Shown: positions 58,701 to 64,000 of the stretch, piece after piece
How the letters are laid out: each line of letters starts with the position of its first letter
How positions within the stretch are numbered: the stretch's first letter is position 1
Source of the DNA: Melastoma dodecandrum
Lineage: Eukaryota > Streptophyta > Magnoliopsida > Myrtales > Melastomataceae
Reading direction: 5' to 3'
Length of the DNA stretch: 64,000 nucleotides
NCBI GenBank assembly: GCA_029817715.1
Contig: JARUPY010000079.1
Coordinates: 930,001 to 994,000 of the forward strand
Translations under genes and position numbers: made by a program
The notes under the pieces: model-generated
The model's input: the letters and a program-made list of their open reading frames with translations, nothing else
What the model was told of the DNA's origin: nothing
Databases searched by the model: none

Positions 58701-59110
58701 GAGTTTATCAATTCAGGGAACTTATCTACACCCGTAATGGGAAATCCATGTAAAACTAGGCTGACATTAGCTGAATCGCTGGTTTTAGAGGATTGATTCT
58801 TGTCAGAGGATTGAATTTTTTCAGAGGGTCGACTCCAATTACGTGGATCGATGAAACTGGCTCTGCATATCAGTATATTCGTAGGATCGGGGGGGAGATA
58901 ATCGAAGCACATGCTTGTCGTCCGATGTAGCGCCGAGGCAGCCGGCTTTGACAAGAGGACCCACAGTAATTTTTCCCTTCAACTTCACTGCTTCGTCGAC
59001 AAAATTGTTCGTCTTCTTGGCTATGGCTTGCGTTGCCAGGTCTTGAAATCCTGGAAATAAACACCGACCCCCTTCAACGGTGTATGGTTATAAATTGTCT
59101 GGGGAGCCAT
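55795..59110 (-). pseudogene. Antisense plant mobile domain gene carried by the Tat-type element
   Basis: Reading the minus strand from an ATG at 59110 (MAPQTIYNHTPLKGVGVYF) through several stops and shifts, PMD landmarks appear: ALGPLWITSAWAYLYFPGL near 58160-58095, SVDLCKLRQSLEPHSFWNQ and LTPRDLVGSDVKGFFVEVYN near 57955-57830, and the typical end NPQFVARQLGFA at 57795-57830. After that comes a long acidic, Ser/Thr-rich tail and a charged, coiled-coil-like C-terminus (KAVARERELAEAETEV) ending at 55795. A TATA box and a 5' leader precede it. Extra antisense frames downstream of pol are known in this retrotransposon lineage, some with PMD similarity. This copy has too many stops to be active. 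It is a captured or exchanged transposon gene rather than a host gene. Confidence 0.7.
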
Positions 59111-59206
59111 GGGTAGAAAAGTTTTTGTCTGAGGAAAGAAGAAAGAGCAAGCGGTGCAACGAGAATAAAGAGTTTCGAAAGGAAGCAGACAAGAAGGAGG
59201 CGACGG

Positions 59207-59213
59207 TTATATA
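59207..59213 (-). promoter_or_regulatory. TATA box for the antisense PMD gene
   Basis: On the minus strand TATATAA lies about 97 bases upstream of the ATG at 59110, with a pyrimidine-rich leader (cttcttgtctgcttcctttc) between. It sits just inside the 3' LTR, next to the polypurine tract. Confidence 0.5.
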
Positions 59214-59242
59214 GAGGAGGCCGAAAGATGAATAGGCGCATC

Positions 59243-59255
59243 GGAGGAAGGAGGG
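59243..59255 (+). other. Polypurine tract
   Basis: GGAGGAAGGAGGG lies five bases before the 3' LTR, the standard place for the plus-strand primer. Confidence 0.65.
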
Positions 59256-59260
59256 CCAAA

Positions 59261-59794
59261 TGTTTACACGGCAAACAACATTTTGGGCTTTCTGCGATGG
59301 GCTTTGATGGATGCTAGGATCGACGTTCCTTGCAAGCTATTCGATTGTTGTGTCGAAGGTGGCTGTCAAGGCAAGGATCAATGTTGAGGTCAGGAGCAGG
59401 TCGAGAGAGTACAATTCGACAGACGTCAAGAGCCGAAGACATTGCTCACGAGCATCGATGATGGAGTCGTCCTAGCAGTTGAATAATAGTTAGTTTTAGG
59501 ATAATTAGCACGTGTTAAATATGTGTCGGTCGGCAGTTATTAGTTAGTGTCTATAAGTAAGTCAGCCATGGTCAATTGTAAAGACACGGCAATCATTCTA
59601 TGACCCCGAAGGACTGCTTAGTTGTCAACTTATCTTTTCGCAATCTTTTTAAGTGTTGTTGTAAGATGGCTGTAAGTTTTTCTCTTTATGCTTAGTGAAT
59701 TCTGATTATTCTTTTTTACTTTCTTTATTGGCGACCACATTTCATTCAACACTTTGAGTCCTCGATATATCGCGACGTGATTCGTCCGCAAACA
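59261..59794 (+). repeat. 3' LTR
   Basis: Same ends as the 5' LTR. It is 15 bases shorter, mainly because of a length difference after about 140 bases. Confidence 0.92.
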
Positions 59795-59799
59795 GTCGT
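59795..59799 (+). repeat. Target site duplication GTCGT, right
   Basis: Identical to 46635-46639. Confidence 0.85.
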
Positions 59800-60886
59800 C
59801 TTTCATCTGATGCGATATCAATTCCTCCCTACAGCTTCATGCAACAATGACCAAACACCATGAAAACGATGATGGCATGATGAAAAAGATTTATTCATGC
59901 ATGATACAGATCACATACAACCATTCAAATTAACAAAGGATGTTGCATGAACTAATACATGGAACGAGAACAACGATAGGTACTACGTCGACCTCCTTTG
60001 TTGAAAACTGCCTTGAGATAATAGCTGTCGATTGTATTGGAGATTTTCTCGAAGTTATCAACAACAATGAATAAGGGAGAGGAGGAGAAACGACTGCTGT
60101 CATTAACCTAGGGTTTGGTCTTGTGAATGATGGTTCTTTCTTCTGAGTGAAGTCAAGTCTTTTGTATGTTTGTGAGAGTCGTCAAATGGTTAAGGACGTG
60201 GTGATGCGGGGTCGGCAAGGAATAGATGATTCCAATATCAAAAGGGAAGGTGGACATCTCTAAAGGTGTGGAATGGAGTGACGTAGAGAATGGACGGAAG
60301 GAAGTGTTTAGGGGTGCGGCTGGAAATAGGAATGGAGGTGGGGATATATGAAGGATAGGTTGAGATTTAACCTCCACGAATACAGAAATCACCACCGTGA
60401 AAGAAGAACTTGAATAAACTCGTTTGGCCGTGGATACAGATACACCACCACGAACAAGACAAGGGCGAGGCACAACGCAGAGGATACAGATACACCACCA
60501 CCGGTTGATGCGCTCAACTCAATCGCACTTGGAATCCACCAAATGAAGAACGAGGTTGAAAGAGAATCCACTCATTTCGGATAGAAAGAAAAAGTCTTAC
60601 AAATGTGTTTATAAGCTGATCAAAAGTTTTTTTTTAAATGCTTACAAGGGCGCCCATTATATAGGGATCACCAGAACAAGTACATAATTGAACTTAGATA
60701 ACTTACATGCGTGGCCAGATTCATGGATGAACCATAAATAGCTTATTGGAAATGCAACAAACATAAATGCTAATGCATGAATGATCTGGAAACTGGAGTT
60801 GCTTATGCTTCGACGGCTTGCTTTCGACGTATCCGTACTTTGATGATGACTTACTTTGACGGACCCTTACTTGGACGTTGTGTAAG
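59800..60886 (-). other. Possible 3' LTR/flank of the antisense Ty3/gypsy relic
   Basis: No gene. A minus-strand TATATAA word near 60657-60663 and the position right after the integrase C-terminus suggest LTR sequence, but I found no matching LTR on the far side. A 20-base word ggatacagatacaccaccac occurs twice, at about 60434 and 60482. Confidence 0.35.
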
Positions 60887-61500
60887 TTAGTAGATGATGA
60901 ACAAGTTGAAAGCTCTAGTCGATAGTGCGTCGATGGTCCTTGTATCATCGTCGGTGGTCCTTGTATCATCCTCCCCTTGTTGAAGAGAGTTTGCCCTCAA
61001 ACTCGCAGAATCCTCATCTTCAACATACGGTATGAGGACCTTGACGTTGAAAGTGGCGGATACTCCATATTCTCCTCGTAATTCGACCTTGTAGGCATTA
61101 TTGTTGATGCGTTCGACGATCTTGAAAGGTCCTTCTGCTCGAGGCATCAACTTGTTTTTCCTCTTTGCGGGGAATCGTTCATTTCTCAGATGAAGCCATA
61201 CTAAGTCTCCTGGCTGAAAAATCTTCTCCCTACATCCTCGATTGGCCCTCAATTCATAGCGTTTGTTGGCCTTCTCGATCTGGACTCGAATCTTCTCATA
61301 GAGCATTCTCATCTCCTTTGCGCGCTCTTCAGCATCTCGGCTGACTAATCTTGCATCACTCATAGGCATTAGTTCGACTGGGACTAAAGGATTGAGTCCG
61401 TAAACTACCTCGAAGGGTGATGACTACGTTGTCGAACTTGGGGCTTTATTGTATATGCAAACTCCGCATGAGCGAGCTTCACATCCCAATCCTTCTGGTT
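60887..61500 (-). pseudogene. Integrase C-terminus of the antisense relic
   Basis: Starting near 61500 ([16 protein letters not shown]), a one-base shift leads to NKAPSSTT, a TAG, then [17 protein letters not shown]. An open frame of 160 codons follows (61369-60887) with ANRGCREKIFQPGDLVWLHL and AEGPFKIVERINNNAYKVEL, the GPF/Y block. ATFNVKVLIPYVEDED then leads into an acidic tail. No clear chromodomain is seen. Confidence 0.75.
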
Positions 61501-61863
61501 CTTTGAGACTACATTCTTTGCTCCTGGTTTGTGCTTCAAGACAAAGGTGAAAGCTTGTACAAACTCGACCCACTTCGCATGTCGTCGACTGAGCTTGTGC
61601 TGACCGTTAATGTATTTGAGAGCTTCATGGTCGGTGTGTAACACGAACTCTCGGGGCAGCAAGTAATGGCTCCACGTCTCGAGTACTCGAACGATGGCTA
61701 GGAACTCCTTGTCGTATGTCGAGTAGTTGAGTTTGGCAGCATTGAGCTTTTCGCTAAAGTATGCAATGGATCTCCCCTCCTGCAATAAGACTCCTCCGAT
61801 TCCAACTCCTGATGCATCCATCACATTCCACTTCGAACATCTTCGCAAAGTCAGATAATGCAA
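61501..61863 (-). pseudogene. RNase H of the antisense relic
   Basis: The frame reads [39 protein letters not shown] and [20 protein letters not shown], which keep the D-E-D residues. It ends abruptly at KPGAKNV, where the usual DALSR end should follow but integrase text starts instead. Confidence 0.8.
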
Positions 61864-63025
61864 GAGCGGGTGCTTCGCTTAGACATTCCTTCAGTCGCTC
61901 GAAACTAGCTTGTGCGGAAGAAGTCCACTCGAACTTGTCTCCCTTCACACATTCGGTAAGTGGGGCGGCGATCGAGCTGAAACTTCGAATAAACCTCCTG
62001 TAGAACGACGCTAATCCATGAAAGCTTCGAACGTTGTGGAAATTTTTTGGCGTCGGCCACTCCTTCATTGCTTCGATCTTGCTTTCATCGACCTTGATTC
62101 CTTCAGCAGATACTATAAAACCAAGAAATATCACACTTGGCTGAAAGAACTCACACTTCTTAAGATTCCCATACAGCTTCTAGTCGCGAAGTGTGCGAAA
62201 CAATGTGCGAAGGTGCTCATCATGGTCTTCGAAACTGCTGCTGTAGATAAGAATATCGTCAAAGTATACGACCATGAACTTGACAATGAATGGTCGCAAG
62301 ACATGAGTCATCAGTCGCATCAACGTGCTGGTGCGTTTGACAAACCAAAGAGCATCACCAACTATTCGTACAACCCATACTTAGTCTTGAAGTCTGCCTT
62401 CCACTCGTCGCCTTCTTTCATTCGAATCTGGTGATAACCACTTCGCAAATCTACCTTCGAGAACTCCTGCGCTCCATGCAACTCATCCAACATATCATCT
62501 TGTCGAGGAATCGGAATCGATACTTCACCATGATTTTGTTGACCGCTCGACTATCCATGCACATTCTTCATGTACCATCCTTCTTCGGTACCAATATAGC
62601 TGGAACTGAGCAATTGCTTAAACTCTCTCGAACCAATCCCTTTCAGGCAACTTGTCGACCTGCCTCTGAAGTTCCTTTTCTTCCTTAGGGTTGCATCGAT
62701 AAGCTGGTCGATTACGTAGGGACGCTCCCGGAACCAAGTCGATCTGGTGCTGAATGCTTCGCATAGGTGGTAGTTCGACTGGTAACGCCTCCGGAAATAC
62801 ATCCTTGTACTCTTCAAGTATGGATACAACTCGGGGATGGCTCATCGATTGATCCTGGGCTGTTTCGACAAGAACCAGAAAATAAGCTTTCTCACGCCCT
62901 CGAAGATGTGCCTGAAGATGAGCAAAAAGAGGATTTGGTTGATGAGAAAGAGGCCTAAGAAGAAGAGCCTCAAATGTTTCTATCAAAAACACAACATTTG
63001 TCATTGAAGAGCGAACTCCTGACAA
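61864..63025 (-). pseudogene. Reverse transcriptase of the antisense relic
   Basis: Beginning at about 63025, the linker (ETFEALLLRPLSHQPNPLF) is followed by ILEEYKDVFPEALPVELPP and IDLVPGASLRNRPAYRCNPK. The middle is frameshifted. The catalytic VVYFDDILIYSSSFEDHDEH is readable near 62270-62220, and [19 protein letters not shown] starts the thumb and connection part at 62134. An in-frame TAG separates these. The YFDD active site is intact, but the gene is broken. Confidence 0.85.
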
Positions 63026-63535
63026 TGTCTACCTCACTTCGAAGAAATAGACGATGCCCACAGAAAGATTGAGCTTGTTGTTCTTCTTAGTTATCTACAT
63101 TTTCGTACTTTGTTCAATAATTGTCATGTTTTGTATGGATTTGACAATACTTTCGACTAGTTTGGATCTTCGTACTTTGTTTACTCGCCATGTTTTCTTG
63201 AATTTCTGAAAATAAGGAGTTATGATTGTGGGTATTGATGTTGAGAGGTGGCCAAAGAACTTGCTTTATAACGACGTGTTTGCCTACCGCCGCTGAGTGA
63301 ACTCGCTCTTAAAAATAATTCTTAATTTTGACCAAGGAACTTATTGAATCTAGTAGCGAGGTCACCGTCCTTAAAAAAAAAGTGTTTCCTTGGCGGCAAA
63401 GCAAACTCCCAATTTCTAAAGAGACGAATGAACTGGTCGTTTCTAAGGACGAGTTCATTATACATAAACAAAAATAGAAAAAAGCCTCCTGGTATAGGTG
63501 TTGACACATAAATTCAGGCACCTTTTTCATGTTTT
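63026..63535. other. No gene seen
   Basis: Upstream side of the antisense relic. The words ttcgtactttgttcaataattgtcatg and ttcgtactttgtttactcgccatg repeat loosely near 63103 and 63169. Confidence 0.4.
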
Positions 63536-64000
63536 AATTTCGAGGCAGAGAATACCAAGAGAGCCACGAATATCTTATCGAGATAAGACCCAAAAGATTC
63601 TAGAGAAAGAGTATCCCAAGAGAGAATTCGAGTAAACTTGTAAAGTTATGGCCAGAGAAACAAAGTTATGTCATATCTCGAGATTAGAACCCTTGCATTA
63701 TGTTCCTTGACTTTGGACAGGCCACAACCTGTCCAAGATGACCTCGAACCGAAAATTATAAAACATAAAAGTTGTATATAGAGAAGAAAGAAGACTAACT
63801 CCAACTTTCTCAAGTTAATCTGATCTCTCTAGCAAAAGTTATGACCAAAATACCGAAGGATTGTTTTGATCTCGAGATCAGAATACTTGCGACATTCGAT
63901 TGGTCAAAACTCAAACTAGATAAACTCGAACAGGAAAACTCAAATATAAAAGTTGTAGAGGAGACAGAAAGGAAACTATCCCAAGTAATCTTGAGTTTAT
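63536..64000 (-). repeat. Dispersed TCGAG-rich repeat, two diverged units, runs off the window
   Basis: The reverse complement matches 4870-5204. Internally, ctcgagat(t/c)aga recurs at 63677 and 63871, aaagttatg(g/a)cc at 63642 and 63835, and aaaagttgta at 63767 and 63948, giving a period of about 180-195 bases. The repeat continues past the window end. Confidence 0.6.

Larger units (their letters stand above)
46640..59794 (+). mobile_element. Ty3/gypsy retrotransposon, Tat type, 13.2 kb, complete but decayed
   Basis: Two LTRs (549 and 534 bases, TGTTTACACG...CGCAAACA) bound the element, and GTCGT flanks both sides. Inside, in order, are gag, an aspartic protease, reverse transcriptase with its RNase H, a second RNase H of the type found in the Tat/Ogre lineage, and integrase. 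RT before integrase defines Ty3/gypsy, and the dual RNase H defines the Tat group. A further 4.3 kb follows integrase and holds an antisense gene relic. By hand the LTRs differ at roughly 40-45 of about 530 aligned bases, so the insertion is not recent. Most frames carry stops, while integrase alone is fully open. Confidence 0.92.
60887..63025 (-). mobile_element. Deleted Ty3/gypsy (chromovirus-like) relic, antisense
   Basis: The minus strand reads, in order, the protease-RT linker and RT start, the RT core, RNase H, and only the C-terminal end of integrase. Frameshifts break the RT. The RNase H joins integrase text directly, so the RNase H end, the zinc finger and the whole integrase catalytic triad have been deleted. 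No protease, gag or paired LTRs are visible. Sequence style differs from the Tat element next door, so it is an independent insertion. Confidence 0.8.

Overview
This window is nuclear DNA from a flowering plant, most likely a eudicot. The evidence is intron-rich genes with GT-AG junctions and plant-specific families (an ARABIDILLO F-box/armadillo gene, a gnk2/DUF26 secreted protein, plant mobile domain and FAR1-type sequences), set among many degenerate plant transposons. I see no bacterial, organellar or viral replicon and no rRNA or certain tRNA gene. The species cannot be named from the sequence.

Layout. 0.1-3.0 kb: a Mutator-like element (MULE) with long inverted ends and a broken, antisense transposase. 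3.4-6 kb: dispersed repeats. 6.0-13.6 kb: a broken FAR1/MULE-type transposase gene on the minus strand, bracketed by inverted copies of one repeat family and split by a 2.0-kb solo LTR (TSD GATGC). 14.8-15.2 kb: a 62-bp tandem array. 16.3-20.2 kb: a broken MULE transposase followed by a plant mobile domain (PMD). 21.6-22.6 kb: a second solo LTR (TSD GTTAC). 23.6-28.5 kb: an intact 12-exon ARABIDILLO-like gene. 31-34.3 kb: a repeat copy, an antisense gag relic and a truncated copy of the 8.5-kb LTR. 34.6-35.0 kb: an intact single-exon DUF26 (ginkbilobin-like) gene. 37.7 kb: an orphan SWIB-domain exon. 38.3-42.9 kb: a 13-exon CCT3 (TCP-1 gamma) gene. 44.4-45.7 kb: a 3-exon MAGO NASHI gene. 46.3-46.6 kb: a frameshifted DUF26 relic. 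46.6-59.8 kb: a complete but decayed Ty3/gypsy element of Tat type. 60.9-63.0 kb: an antisense, deleted Ty3/gypsy (chromovirus-like) relic. 63.5 kb to the end: a repeat that is an inverted copy of the 4.9-kb sequence.

The host genes do not form a pathway. ARABIDILLO is a nuclear F-box/ARM protein linked to root branching, CCT3 is a cytosolic chaperonin subunit, MAGO is an exon-junction-complex core subunit, and the DUF26 protein is a secreted cysteine-rich protein of an antifungal type. They are gene islands in transposon-rich DNA.

The most interesting item is in the Tat element. Between integrase and the 3' LTR lies a 3.3-kb antisense gene relic with its own TATA box and leader, and it encodes a plant mobile domain. 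A second, independent PMD occurs in the MULE-type relic at 18.6-20.2 kb, so one window holds the same domain carried by a class I and a class II element. Also notable are an 87-bp tandem duplication that copies the 3' splice site of CCT3 intron 2, three LTR insertions with exact 5-bp target duplications, and a DUF26 gene/pseudogene pair whose broken copy abuts the Tat insertion.
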